A stretch of DNA of 64,000 bases from Elgaria multicarinata webbii (GCF_023053635.1 NC_086172.1:125215681-125279680), one strand, 5' to 3'; counted from the first letter of the stretch, positions 11,026 through 22,395 are shown. Made by a program: numbers and translations. Notes: generated by a model from the letters alone, not told the origin.

Positions 11026-11790
11026 TAGGGGTGTGCACGGACCCCCCCCCCATCCGCTTCGTGGCCTGATCTGGAAAATCCGGATCGGGCCCGATCCTCT
11101 TCGCGCCGCTCCACCCGTCTCCCACTCTGCTCCGCGGAGCGAGATCCGGCTTTGCCGCCGTCACTATATCGCCGCCGCCGCCGCCAGAGAAACCACCCAC
11201 CCCGCCCCCTTACCTTCCTCTGTCGTGGGATTCAATTGAGGCCCTGGTTGAAGCCTCGGCCTTCACTTCCAGCTTTAACCGGGACCTCAATTGAAGCCGG
11301 CGACGGAGGAAGGTAAGCGTCCCTCCTCCCTGCTCCCTTACCTGGCGCCGCCACCGCCGCCGCTGCATGGATGGCGGTGCCGGCGGCGCCAGGTAGGCCA
11401 GACCCCGGCCCCTGGCCCAGCCGCCGCCCCCTTACCTTCCTCCATTGCGGGATTCAATTGAGGCCCCGGTTGAAGCCGGAAGAGGCCTCGGACTTCACTT
11501 CCAGCTTCAACCGGAACATCAATTGAAGCCGGCGACGGAGGAAGGTAAGCGTCCCTCCTCTCTGCTCCCTTACCTGGTGCTGCCGCCGCTGCATGGATGG
11601 CGGCGCCGGCAGCGCCAGATTAGTCCCCCTCCCCCCCACTTACCTTCAGGTGAAGCTCCGGATTGAGGCGATCCTCTTCGCCTCGATCTGCTGGCCCCCC
11701 AAACCTCTTCGCCTCCGCCTTAAGGGTAGGCGAAGCCCCCCCGCTCCGCTCCTGCTTCTCCTGTTCTAGGAGAAGCGGAGCACATCCCTA
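11026..11790. mobile_element. GC-rich non-autonomous hAT-like element, 765 bp
   Basis: The termini are TAGGGGTGTGC and, reversed, TAGGGATGTGC (one mismatch), flanked by perfect 8-bp duplications ATAATGTA. The interior is very GC- and CpG-rich, unlike the AT-rich intron around it. It contains a tandem duplication with a step of about 230 bp (compare 11209-11400 with 11431-11620) and alternating CTTACC (11209, 11337, 11431, 11569, 11639) and GGTAAG or near-GGTAAG signals (11312, 11392, 11544). Open frames across it are compositional artefacts. The high CpG content suggests a recent insertion or escape from methylation. Confidence 0.88.
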
Positions 11791-11798
11791 ATAATGTA

Positions 11799-13469
11799 TG
11801 CATGTTCTGTTTAAAATGACCCTCCTCTTCTCTGAATGGGAACATATGGGTACTTTGGTGTGTTGGATCTGTTTGTTGTGGCTGTTTTGCTTTGGTTTTA
11901 TTTTTTGGTCAGAATACAGCATTTTAGAATTGGCTTTTATGGGCAAAAAGCCTAGAGACAAATAACAGAACCAAGTAGTAGTTCACAACAAGCACAGCAG
12001 TAAACCGTCTAAGACAGCAATAACACCTTGCAAGGTAACATGACATTCGCCCTCCTACGAGACTAAACTGAAGTCAGAATGAAGAAGAGCCTACGGCAGG
12101 GCAAACCACACCAAGTTCTTGGGAGCAGACGGCTGTTTGTTTCTTTCATGCCAGCAAGGATGAATTCACTTGCACTGGATAGAACAAAAGAAGGAGTTTG
12201 CAAAACCTGTTGGGCTAACAGCAAGGCACAACAATCCTCTGCTTGCGTTACTGAGTGACAAATGCATTGTAACTCGATATCACTGCCCGCTCATATCGCC
12301 TCCTCTGTTCTCATAACTTGTGGTTACCGGCAACCAGAACTCAAACTTGTCAGTGTTTACTCCATCTCGTTTTATTTCATTTTTGCCTCAGAATAACAGT
12401 GCCCGAGGAATAACACCATACAGTTTGAAAGCTTGCAGCTCTGAAAGAACTAATAATTCCAGTAAAATATACAACATTTGCCTTACAGGTCTCATTAATG
12501 GCAGTTCTGAATATCTCAGAAGGGTATTTCCACGATATTAGTTCCAGATTAGCTCAACAGTAATTGATGTCTGTTCTGTAGCCTCAAAAAAGCAGTAAAT
12601 GTGTGTGCTAGGGGATGCTGTCAACACTGATAATTATGGTTGGTTGGTGACTTTTGATGTCACCAAGATATCCCTTTTCCCACCCAAATGCACAAGTTCC
12701 AGAACTGTTTTACACTTTAAAATAATATTTCAGCTTTTAAAAATAAGTAATTAATGACTAATGTACACAAATTCATGAATAATGGCGCACTAGTGTCAGC
12801 TGTACAAATGCACTCCTGGCCACTGCTGAAAACTGGGCATCCAGGTTCAAAGCCGAGTCCAGAAGTGCACCTAAACTGTGAGCCTGAGTCTTCAGGCCGG
12901 AGAGTATGTATGTATGTCGTTCAACTGGTGAAGCCTGGAGGAAATGAGGCTCAGGTCACGCCTAAGGGACCCAGTGCAAGTTTAGTTTTTTACATTAACT
13001 TTGTCTTCACCCTTGTTTAACTGAGCCCTGGACAAAACAATGCCAGAGGAGAAAGATGATGGCAAAACATTCCTTGTTGCCCCTGCGACTTTAGTGTTTC
13101 ACAGGAAGAACTTATGAATCACATGTTACCCCATACCTGGCCCATAGAGCCACAAAGGGTCTAGCTTAAGAGAAGAGTAGGACCTCATTAATAAGCGCCT
13201 TGAGGAAGAAACAAGAGCCAGGTGGAAAGAGGGAAGAGTTTGTCCACATCTGCTTTAAACTTTTTTAAAAAAAATGACTTAAAGTACATTTGAAAGGACT
13301 CTGTGGAGATGTATCCTTGCATTGTTTCAGCAGCAGTACCCCAAATGTGATTGCACTTCAGTGATATATGCACTTAATTATTATGTAAATTTCCTTGTGT
13401 TCTGCCTGTGTCATGCAAATCTCTTTTGTTCCCCAAACAAAAAGAGGAACACTTTGCTTTTGCTTCCAG
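11799..13469. other. GALNT16 intron E-F, remainder
   Basis: I recognise no bounded repeat and no gene in this 1.67-kb stretch. It ends in a normal acceptor (TTGCTTCCAG). Confidence 0.55.
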
Positions 13470-13553
13470 TATTGCAGACCGAGTGGAGCAACGCAGGAAG
13501 CTGAACTGTAAATCCTTCCAGTGGTACTTGGAGAATGTCTATCCTGAGCTCAA
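13470..13553 (+). CDS. GALNT16: GALNT16 exon F
   Basis: The exon completes Ser and reads [20 protein letters not shown], then ENVYPEL plus two bases (phase 2). [15 protein letters not shown] is the conserved linker between the catalytic and lectin domains in this family. The donor is GTGAGT. Confidence 0.94.
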
Positions 13554-13645
13554 GTGAGTCATTCTTTGAGTCTCAGGCAAAACTGCAGAATATGTATTTC
13601 AAAGTTATGGGAGCCAAGAAAGTGCCTGGTGCTTCTCCAATAGGT

Positions 13646-13683
13646 AAAAACAAACAAACAAAAAAACCAAAAAAAAAAAAAAC
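13646..13683. repeat. A-rich low-complexity tract
   Basis: (AAAC)n passes into a run of about fourteen A residues. No attached SINE or LINE body is visible upstream, so it is not clearly a retroposon tail. Confidence 0.8.
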
Positions 13684-14462
13684 ATGGCTGTGGCGTTTTG
13701 GGACATGACATAATGGAGGTTCTTCTCTGAGACAAGTGCCACTCCCAGCCCCACCCCACATGGCCCTGCCTGTCCTAAATCTCCATTTGAACTTCACTTT
13801 TGCAATTTGAACTCTGAAATTGGGACAAGGAAACAGAAAAAGTTGTTATGGGAAAAGGTTGGTGGAAGGCACAGTAGGTTGAGTTGACATTCTTGCAGAG
13901 TAAAGGAACAGAACCATGAGGCCCTCATCAGCGAGGTGTATACTTCTTTTGTGTGACATTCAGGAAGGCAAAAATAAAAATATATTACCCACTGAGAGAA
14001 AAATGGAGTTGATGGTGATATCAGCGGGAGAAGAGAATTCTTCTTGAGAACTAGCACTGGGACAATGCTAAGGAGTTATAATTCATTGTTATTAGAATGA
14101 ATAATTGTGATTGTGAAAGCTTTTGCCATGCGCCATATCTCTAAATTAAATGATGGAAGGTTCTTCCTGATCTGAAGGCCACAATCTGTCTTTCCCTGAA
14201 TGTACTAAAGAGCAGACGTGAGTTAATCAAGGGGCATTGTGAATCTTGGGGGGAAACAGATGCCATATAGCATTTGGAGTCCAGGAGAAACAAGCAACTG
14301 CAGCCATGTCCATTGGTTCACATGAACTGTATACATCTGATTGGACATAGTGCTATCACTCTCACCAATGGCACGGTTCCTAAATTCTCTCAATGATTGT
14401 GGTGGATTGCAATGTTATTTTTCTTGGCTTTTTGTTGGAGCAACTAGGTACACCCAGTGCTT

Positions 14463-14702
14463 AGAGTGTCCATGTGCCCTACTTTACAGAGGACAGTCCT
14501 CTATTCGAAGGCATCTTCTATATGAAGTGCTGTCCAGTCCCAAATCCAAGTTAAAGCACCATCAGAAGGGAGAGCTGGGCCTTGAAGTTGCCCATCCACA
14601 GTTAGCACCTGGACAGCAGACTGAGCAGGCACGCAGGTGACCTGGTTGTAGCCTTCCCCACTATGGTGACATGGATTGTATGTCTTTCCTAGGATATCCT
14701 TA
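14463..14702. repeat. Unclassified dispersed repeat, copy 1
   Basis: About 240 bases resemble 22697-22935 in the same order and orientation: TTTACARAGGACAG near the start, CTGTCCAGTCC in the middle, ACAGCAGACT, then CTTCCCCACT and GTATTGTAT-like sequence near the end. The two copies are clearly diverged. No termini or coding capacity are evident. It sits just before GALNT16 exon G. Confidence 0.6.
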
Positions 14703-14978
14703 GATGAAGGGTGGCTTAAAAATATTTTCAATAAATCTTGTAATTGTTTCTAAATTTGCAATTCCACCTATATATAGTCCAATCTATATCTTCTATTGCT
14801 TTTTTAGTGATGCATTTCCTCTCTTTTTTTGGCAATGCATAAAGTGGTGCTGTTGTGTTTCACTCCAAAGGTGGGATAGCACTGTTTTGATTGGAATATG
14901 GAACACAAATAGGCGGGTTTCTATTAAGTACAGAGGCAGTGTGGACAATTTTGCATTTTTGTTTTGTTGGTCCCACAG

Positions 14979-15120
14979 GGTTCCAGAAAAGGAGCTGATT
15001 CCTGGGATCATCAAGCAAGGATCAAATTGTTTGGAGTCTCAGGGACAGGATACAGCAGGAAACTCTCTAGCAGGGATTGGGAGCTGTAAAGGGACGGTGA
15101 ACAATCCTGCTGCTGCTCAG
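14979..15120 (+). CDS. GALNT16: GALNT16 exon G
   Basis: The exon completes Lys and reads VPEKELIPGIIKQGSNCLES, QGQDTAGNSLAGIGSC, KGTVNNPAAAQ, ending in phase 0. It opens the ricin-type lectin domain with the alpha repeat; CLES stands at the CLD position. The final Gln with the first two codons of the next exon forms the alpha QxW motif (QEW). The donor is GTGAGG. The reading frame happens to stay open for about 90 codons upstream into the intron. Confidence 0.93.
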
Positions 15121-16285
15121 GTGAGGTTACCTGAGATCATAGCTTTATTCTTTTCTTTTGCTTTCTAATGTCTTCTAGGGAAGATGAACATGCTTACTTG
15201 AAGCAGGTGCATCTCAGTGGAACTGTGGCCCTGGCAGTAGCTTTAAGTAATCTGTACGTCATGGGGATGGACCTCATCAACACACACACACTCGACATGC
15301 CCCCCTGCTGCCTCAGTGCTTCCTTCATGTAGCATCAGCTCTCATAGCTATAGGGAACGGAAGGGGTTGACTGAAACTCACCCCACATGGAATGCGATGG
15401 GTCCAGAGGTGGCTCTATATTTATGGTGAATGGGGCGATGCCCCCTGCCTCTTCCCCACCCTTATGGCACTGAAATCCCTCCACAACCAGGTATATTTGC
15501 TCCAGAGCATGGCATGCAGCTTCCAATTGCCATGCATGAACTTCTATTGCCCTCCTCCAACAACCTCAGTAGAATATTGTATATCTGCCCCACCAGCCCC
15601 AAATGAGCACCAGTCACCACTGGAAGGATCTGATCCTGTAAAGCATAGGAACAACAAAGCATCATATGAGTGGAAACCTAAACCCAACCTCCTCTGCCCT
15701 TGATACATTAGCTTATTTTCAGCCGGCCCTTCACATCAGTACTGCCTCCATGTGTCCATCTGCATCCAGCCGAAACAGATGTTAAGAGTAAGGAAAACAT
15801 TCAGAACAACTCACTGGAACCAGTCCCAAGAATTCCAGCACTGCGTGGATAGTAGTTGAGGAATGGCAGCCACATGGCAGCTCTTTGGTATTGGAGCAGT
15901 AGGAAGAGTTGAGAGACGGGATGAGAGGTGACCCAGATCCATTTAAAATTTTAGTACTGCCATGAGGACATTAAGTGATGAGATAGGAGAGTGTCACTTT
16001 GTCCCAGCAATCCTTGAAACTACAACAAAAAGCCGTTCTTGCAAGGGGCATGGTAACTATGGTATTTTGGAAATAAATGCTTATGTCTCAAGGCTGTTTT
16101 GCAAAGTATACTTTTCCCACACAAAAGTACTACCATGAAGGAAAATAATGTATTTATAAATCCTCACATGTGATTATCATGCACATGTGTTTTACATGAG
16201 TATTGGGAGTCTACTGTTTGCCGTGGCTTCCTAGTACACGTTTACCAGGAATAAACATGAACAAATTCATATATATGTTTGTCCT

Positions 16286-16535
16286 GGGTTGGATCCAGAA
16301 CTGTTGTTACACAAGTGGAAGGCTATTGCTTGCGGAACCAGACTGCTCCATCCTCTCTCCCCTCCTGCAGCCCCTTGCTCATCCTCCAAAACTGCTTTGG
16401 TGGGTCCCCCAATCCTCAGGAGCAGATCTGCAGAGCATTGCCTGTGGGAGGGGCGTTCAGGGGGGAGTGGTCCTATTCCACAAGTGGTATCTTTCCATTG
16501 GCAGATTGGCAGAATGACTTTTCTGGATCCAACCC
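16286..16535. mobile_element. Terminal-inverted-repeat element, ~250 bp
   Basis: The ends are GGGTTGGATCCAGA and TCTGGATCCAACCCC, near-perfect inverted repeats. The interior is GC-rich, with several overlapping spurious open frames. I could not read a convincing target duplication. A related-looking TGGATCC-ended piece lies near 51693-51808. Confidence 0.6.
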
Positions 16536-18342
16536 CCTATATGGGAATCAAGAAAACGTGCAACCATGTAAAATGCTCCTTAGTGCTTCCTAATCAACCA
16601 GATTCACTTTATATGGAATATATTTTTTCCCATATAAACCTTTTACATTCCTCTAAGCTTTTGCCAGATCTATTTGGTATTTGAAAGTTATGGTGCTCCC
16701 TCACATGTCATCACAAGTAATATAGGTGCAGTTCCTAGATGGGACTGCATGGGTAAATTAAATGCAGAATTTAATCTTGCAGCTAGGTATGAGTTAGGAG
16801 TTAGGATAACAAATTGTTCAAGGAATTTACTATCCTAAATCTGTGTTGGCTCTGCTTGTTCTGGAATAGGTGACAAATTTCCTCTGTACTAAGTAAGAAT
16901 TCATTGCAAGTATACTGAGAATTGGCTTAAAATAGAAGCTGCTTTCTATCCAGTTCCTTATGGGTGTTCATAGCAAAACTGCTGTGTAATCTAATGGGCC
17001 AAGCCATGAGTTGGTGTAAATTGGCAAAATCCTCTAAGCTGAGGATCTCGCCTGAGAACTCTTCATTCAGATGCCGTCATATAGCAAGGAAGCAGCTTGA
17101 GTGAGCAAAAGGTCACAGTAGGAAGCCGGATGCCAGCAAATGCTCACTCACATTGGTTAATAGCTGCAGACGGCGTCCAACAAGCTGTTTGATTTGACTT
17201 GCTGTGCCATTTTGTCATTGCTTGAAATTGCTGGATTTCATTGCACTGTATCTCTGTCCTGGGAATTATCCCAGTGGAGAAGGCGAATGTTAATTGGGTG
17301 TTGGGAAGGGTAGTTATTAGGTGGGAGGATAAATCAGTGAAGTGGGCTTGCACTCGTGTTCTGTTTTGTAAGTGTGTGGATATGTATGGTGTATCCCTAA
17401 TGACAAATTGCCTGTTTTGCCACCACAAATAACAGCTGGTGCTGTGTTTTAGTAGAAACAGGTTGAAAAATTTCCCTGTTGTGTAAAATAAGTAGAAGAA
17501 ACTGTTGCCTGTTCAAGAATTTAAGAGACATGGGCTTGAGTCTGTTCTAGTACAGCCTATTCCCTGAATAGAGTTCCATTCAACATGCTCCTGCTGGTGG
17601 AAAAAGGTGGTGTGGGGAGGTAATCTTTCCCCTTCCTTTGCAGACCCCAGTGCCATCTTCTCCCATTGTTCCAGAAGGTCCTCCAAGCTGTTCTAGAAGG
17701 TCCCCCAACCCTCCCCAGCAGTTGAGGGACAGAGGAGTGCAGGGGGCTGGGGGATAAATGAAGATTGCCATTGCCTCCATTCCACCAGTGGGATTCCCCC
17801 AATTACTAGATCAGAAACCTCCCATGGATGAAAGGAATTCTTCTGTCTATGGATCTAACTTGCTGTCTAGTATGGGGATGGAGGAAAGTTTCACTTCCTC
17901 CTACATTCAGATTTTGTACATCTCAAATCTTTTCCATCCCATATATGAACACATTTGCAATTTTGGGGTAAATTCTTCTCAAAAACAATCTTCTCTCCTA
18001 CACTGGCCAAATTCAATAGGTACAGCTATTCCCAGCACAGAGAAGACTATGTTGTACCTACCTGCCATGTAGCTGTTAAAGATGAAGAGCCTATCCCAAA
18101 AAAGAGAGGTGACAATCCAAATTCAGCACCACAAAATGGCTGAATAGTCATGGATTCAAAGATGGATTTTTAAGATATAAGTCATCAAAACCCTCTGCTT
18201 AGATGCATGGATGAATATCTGTTTTGTTTTCTTCTACATTGTTTTTTTTTAAAATCTCGAGCTCTTTCTGTGCCATTTATGGAGAAAATTTGGTTCATTC
18301 TTAACAAATAATGAGCCAAATGAAATTCTCACCCATTCTGGG

Positions 18343-18470
18343 TCTGGATCTACACTACTGCTTTATAATGGTTTACAACAGTATTGACAACTATTGGGGC
18401 TCATGACATACTCCATATACCACTTTCAAAGTGCTATATTCTGCTTGGTGTAAATCTGGCCTAAGTCTAG
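18343..18470. mobile_element. Short inverted-repeat element
   Basis: The left end GGGTCTGGATCTACAC is mirrored by GGTGTAAATCTGGCC at the right, with a central CATGACATACTCCATAT block. The pattern matches common small lizard DNA elements. Superfamily not determined. Confidence 0.5.
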
Positions 18471-19118
18471 TAAGATGGGGAGCCAACTAGCATGCTTAGA
18501 AAGCCTCCTCAAAATTATGTTTTTGAATCGTGAATACTGCGAGAACATCAGGTTCCGCCAGTGAAGGTGCCCTAAGTTGATATTTCCCAAACTGTATCAG
18601 GTTTCCAGTCTCTATTCCTGTTGAGTATCCTGCATGTATGCAGGGGTTCTGCTTTGTTCGTGCTGATACTTTTTTTTCACACATGGACTATAGAATATCC
18701 CAATATAAAATGCCATCTCTGGCTCCTAATTTACATGGGACATTGACCAGGTGAAAAGTATTGTCCTGTGTAGATGTTCTATGTGGCCATCATATGTAAA
18801 AGGTCTTTATTCCCATACATATGCAACATTTGCATGCCAGCAATTTGCAGTCTTGGTAGACTCATTACAAACAATTAATACCAATGAGCCAGTGCCCAGA
18901 ATAAGTGCTTTTAAAAGTGATGCTAGCTGCATAAAGCACCAGCACAAAGTTTTTTCTTCTTCCATGCAGTATCTTGTTTTCAACCTGAGCCTTTAGCAAG
19001 TATTTCCCCTACCTAACGCAGCCTGAAGAATGTGCCAACGTAGTTTTTAAACCTTTGTTTCTGAGTCTAATCTCTCCACACATGAACCTGTAGCTAAGCC
19101 ATTATTTCCAGTACTGAT

Positions 19119-19543
19119 CTAGGGGGTGTCTTCATGGTGCCAGATTGGTGCACATCCCTCAAAAACCCCATGCTTTCCTTCCCCAGGGGTGGCTTTGGGT
19201 AATCCCGACACTGAGGAAGGAGTGTGGACTTTTTGGGTGACCATCCGGAGACTGGAGCCACCTCTGCCCTCTTCCTGGTGGAGGGTGACCAATTGTAGGT
19301 CACCTTCCACCAGGCACCACCCAGCCACACCTCCTCTGTAACTCCAGAGCAAGAATTTGTGGCTGTCTTGACACCATCTAGCGCATCCTTGCCTTGCCCT
19401 GGAGAAAAAAGTCAGGTAAGTCCCCAACTTTTTTTCTCCAAGCTTTGGTAGAAAGCCCTGGGGTGGGTGTGCCATCGTATAATTGATGCCACGCCACCAT
19501 GCACCTGCCCCTGGGCTTTCTGGGTGTTTAGACAGCCCCCTAG
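19119..19543. mobile_element. Terminal-inverted-repeat element, ~425 bp, unclassified
   Basis: CTAGGGGGTGTCT at the left pairs with AGACAGCCCCCTAG at the right. The interior contains smaller inverted repeats, such as GGTGGAGGGTGACC against GGTCACCTTCCACC. A minus-strand open frame of 173 codons overlaps it but resembles no protein. No target duplication is evident. Confidence 0.55.
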
Positions 19544-19639
19544 TCAGGGCAATGGATAAGCTTGAAGGCAGGTAGATAGTGATGGAACACCTGGGGATTG
19601 ACAGGCAGCCTACCATGATATGCCAAGCCCTGCACTTCA

Positions 19640-20010
19640 AAGCCTAATCCCAATTCATACCAATTTGTGTCAAGGTTTTAATTCGTTGTTGTTGGTGGTG
19701 TATAAAACCCTTCACAACTTGGAACCAGGGAATACAACATGGGCCTTTTCCCTTATCAACCTGCCCAATCGCTTAGGTCATTGGATGAGGCATTCCTGGA
19801 CTTGAGGAACCACTTGGAGTAGAGCTTTTGGTGTATTAACTCCATCTCTGTGGAATTATTTGCCAACGGATGTTCACTATGTGCAAACATTGCTCTGTTT
19901 TCAGCATCTGCTTATTTAAATAAACTTTCCTGATTGAAAGCTCAGCCATGGTTCTTTGGTATAAGTGCTATGTTTTAGATTTTTTTAACCTTTTGTATTT
20001 TGATATTGCT
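19640..20010 (+). mobile_element. L2-like LINE 3' end, degraded
   Basis: Blocks such as AACCTGCCCAATCGCTTAGG, GAGCTTTTGGTGTATTAACT and CTGTGGAATTATTTGCCAA are decayed versions of the ORF2 C-terminus seen at 4544-4954. The element is too mutated to translate. Ends are approximate. Confidence 0.65.
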
Positions 20011-20446
20011 TTGTTGTTCACTGTTTGGGATTATTTTTAAATGCAGAGTTCCCTCACTTTCTCCTAGGCTTTTGCCTGAAAGGCTCTTTCTCCCTGTCTG
20101 TTTTCCAGATGAGCTCACATGGGGAAAGAACCTTGCATTGCGAATGAGTATGCTTCAAAAAGTGTGTGCATTTTTTTTTAAAAAAGCACAAATTTGTGTA
20201 TATTTGAAAAATACGCATAAGCATGCTTTATCCATTCGGAAATCACTTTAAAAATGTGTACTTCAAAGGAAAAAGGGGGGAAAGTGCACATTTTAAAAAT
20301 GCATACAAAGATGCGTATTTTTCTTAAAGTGTGCCTAAAAATCCATACAATTTTTTGTGTGGAAAAATATTGCAGTCTGTTGTGGAAATGATATGGAATT
20401 AACGTAAACATGAACAACTGAGAACCCGAGCTAAATTGAGCTAGAG

Positions 20447-20568
20447 CAGCCTTCCTCGACCTGGAGCGCTCCAGATGTGTTGGACTGCAACTCCCAGAAT
20501 GCCCCAGCTGGGGCATTCTGGGAGTTGTAGTCCAACACATCTGGAGTGCCCCAGGTTGAGGAAGGCTG
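20447..20568. mobile_element. Near-perfect palindromic hAT-like element, 122 bp
   Basis: Two 61-base arms (20447-20507 and 20508-20568) are inverted copies that differ at about four positions, all transitions. Ends are CAGCCTTCCTC and its complement. Both sides carry the 8-bp duplication AGCTAGAG (20439-20446 and 20569-20576), the hAT signature. It is essentially nothing but terminal inverted repeats. Eight or more older relatives occur in the window. Confidence 0.92.
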
Positions 20569-20904
20569 AGCTAGAGGAATTCACCTATCCCTACTGTGAA
20601 CGTGATGCCCATGATTCCCCTTTGCAATGCTAATCAGAATCACAGCAATACAAAATTTCAAAAGCCTCTGAAGAAGTGTAGCTGACTGTGCTAGCTCACG
20701 TAGCACTTTTTTCCATGTGGCCGCAGGATCGTGCATGCCCCAAGGCAATTCTTTGCAGAAATATAGGTGGCAAAAACATTTGAGTCAGCCCTTTTATTTA
20801 GAACAAGAACAATACAGATTTAGCACAGATGGTTGAAGGAAGTATTGTGTTTCCCCGCATTGCACTGAACTCTGTTCTTTCCTTCTCTCTCCGAACCCCG
20901 AAAG

Positions 20905-21021
20905 GAATGGATATTCAGTGACCCTTTAATCCGGCAGCAGGACAAGTGTCTCTCCATCACCTCTTTCTCCACCGGCTCGCAGATCACAATTGAGGCATGC
21001 AATCAGAAAGACGGCAGGCAG
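20905..21021 (+). CDS. GALNT16: GALNT16 exon H
   Basis: The exon starts and ends in phase 0 and reads EWIFSDPLIRQQDKCLSITS, then FSTGSQITIEACNQKDGRQ. It is the beta repeat of the lectin domain, with CLS in place of CLD. It is three codons shorter than my recollection of human GALNT16, in the loop after the Cys-Leu pair. The acceptor AG is preceded by CTCTCTCCGAACCCCGAA, a weaker tract than in other exons. Confidence 0.92.
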
Positions 21022-21539
21022 GTACTGTGCTACTTTAATAGTACTCTTGCTATTTCATGCTGCTGCTGCAATGCCATCGTAGCATTTTAAAAATGATTTT
21101 CAAAGGGTGGTTCAGTGGCTCTGGAGACGGTACACAATCGGTGGTAATCCCAGCTACCTGGGGTGTGTGGCATGAAATCTATTCAAAACCTTTTACTAAG
21201 AAGCATTCTGTAAATTTGCTCTGGGTATATATTTGCACACAAATATGTGATATGCACACAAATATAAGCATAAATAGATGTGGCCACAGGTTTAAACTTT
21301 CTCCTGATAGCCTTGGATGGTAACATACAACAGCCTTGTGGTCTGCCTCACAGTTCACTGAACCTGGGCTTTATGATGCTGTAAAAAGTCTCCCTCAAGG
21401 ACTCCTGGCAACGCAAATGAAAGAACATTATAATCACGCAACTCACTCTCTCCAGTGATATGTAGAGAAAACAAGGACAGTCTATAAGCCTTGAATGGCT
21501 AAAACATGAATGGAAAAGATGCAAATATAAATGCTAAAG

Positions 21540-22075
21540 GGAATCAATCCTGCAATATAAACTTCTCCTGTTGACCTTCAAAGCTTTTCACGGTCTAGCT
21601 CCTTCCTATCTCTCCTCTCCTCTCTCATCTCACACTATTGCCCCACTCGTGCTCTTCGCTCCTCTGATGCCATGTTTCTCGCCTGCCCAAGGGCCTCTAC
21701 TTCCCTTGCTCAGCTTCGTCCATTCTCTTCTGCTGCCCCTTACGCCTGGAACGCTCTTCCAGAACATTTGCGAACTACAAGCTCAATCGCAACTTTTAAA
21801 GCTCAGCTAAAAACTTTTCTTTTTCCTAAAGCTTTTAAAACTTGATGTTGCTCGGACTTTATACTGTTAGTTTTACCCTACCCTGTGCCTGTTTACCCTA
21901 CCCAGTGCCTGTTTGCATTCCCTTCCCCTCCCTATTGCTTTACTATGATTTTAGTAGAATGTAAGCCTATGCAGCAGGGTCTTGCTATTTACTGTTTTAC
22001 GCTGTACAGCACCATGTACATTGATGGTGCTATATAAATAAATAATAATAATAATAATATTAATAACAACAACAA
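21540..22075 (+). mobile_element. LINE 3' end, second L2-like family
   Basis: It carries the ORF2 C-terminal region in decayed form (AFHGLAPSYLSSPL and an ALPENLRTTSSIATFKAQLK-like stretch in shifted frames), then a 3' UTR with TACAGCACCATGTACATTGA, TGGTGCTATATAAATAAATA and an (AAT)n tail at 22042-22072. The tail phrase differs from the GGGCGGTATA type, so this is a distinct family. Confidence 0.8.
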
Positions 22076-22323
22076 TAGGAATGGCTACCCCAGCATCTGT
22101 CTTTTCATTCCTTGCATCTATTTTCTATGCTACAGTTAGAATCTATTAAAACAGTGTCCAAGAGCTGAGCTGCACATTGTGCTGGAAGCACAGGACATTT
22201 TGTGTGTAACTTTTTTCCTACACAATATCCATAAAACTCTCTTGTGGAAGCAGCTGGAAAATGGCTTGAGACACACAGCTTTGCAGTGTGTAGAAAGACC
22301 TGAATCTGAGGGCTTCTCTCGGT

Positions 22324-22395
22324 GATTCATTCTTTCTTTCATTCATTCATTCATTCATTTCTATACCACCCAATAGCCAAAACTCTCTGAGAAGA
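22324..22395 (-). mobile_element. LINE tail remnant with (ATTC)n
   Basis: (ATTC)n leads into TTTCTATACCACCCAATAGC, the reverse complement of the GGGCGGTATAGAAA tail. Only the last tens of bases remain. Confidence 0.7.

Larger units (their letters stand above)
15121..20904. other. GALNT16 intron G-H
   Basis: A 5.8-kb intron. Bounded or likely elements are listed at 16286, 18343, 19119, 19640 and 20447. Between them, 15121-16280, 16540-18340 and 18470-19118 show no element I can bound, although 17540-17830 is GC-richer and may be a decayed inverted-repeat element. Confidence 0.55.

Noticed and set aside
11021-11666. Proline/alanine-rich frames and a possible CpG-island promoter
   Set aside because: They fall inside a transposon bounded by exact 8-bp duplications. 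The GC content belongs to the element, and nothing indicates a gene start.
14704-15168. 154-codon open frame as a separate gene
   Set aside because: Its C-terminal third is GALNT16 exon G; the rest is intron read in the same frame.
19119-19640. 173-codon minus-strand open frame, the longest in the window
   Set aside because: It lies across an inverted-repeat element, resembles no protein and has no splice or promoter context.
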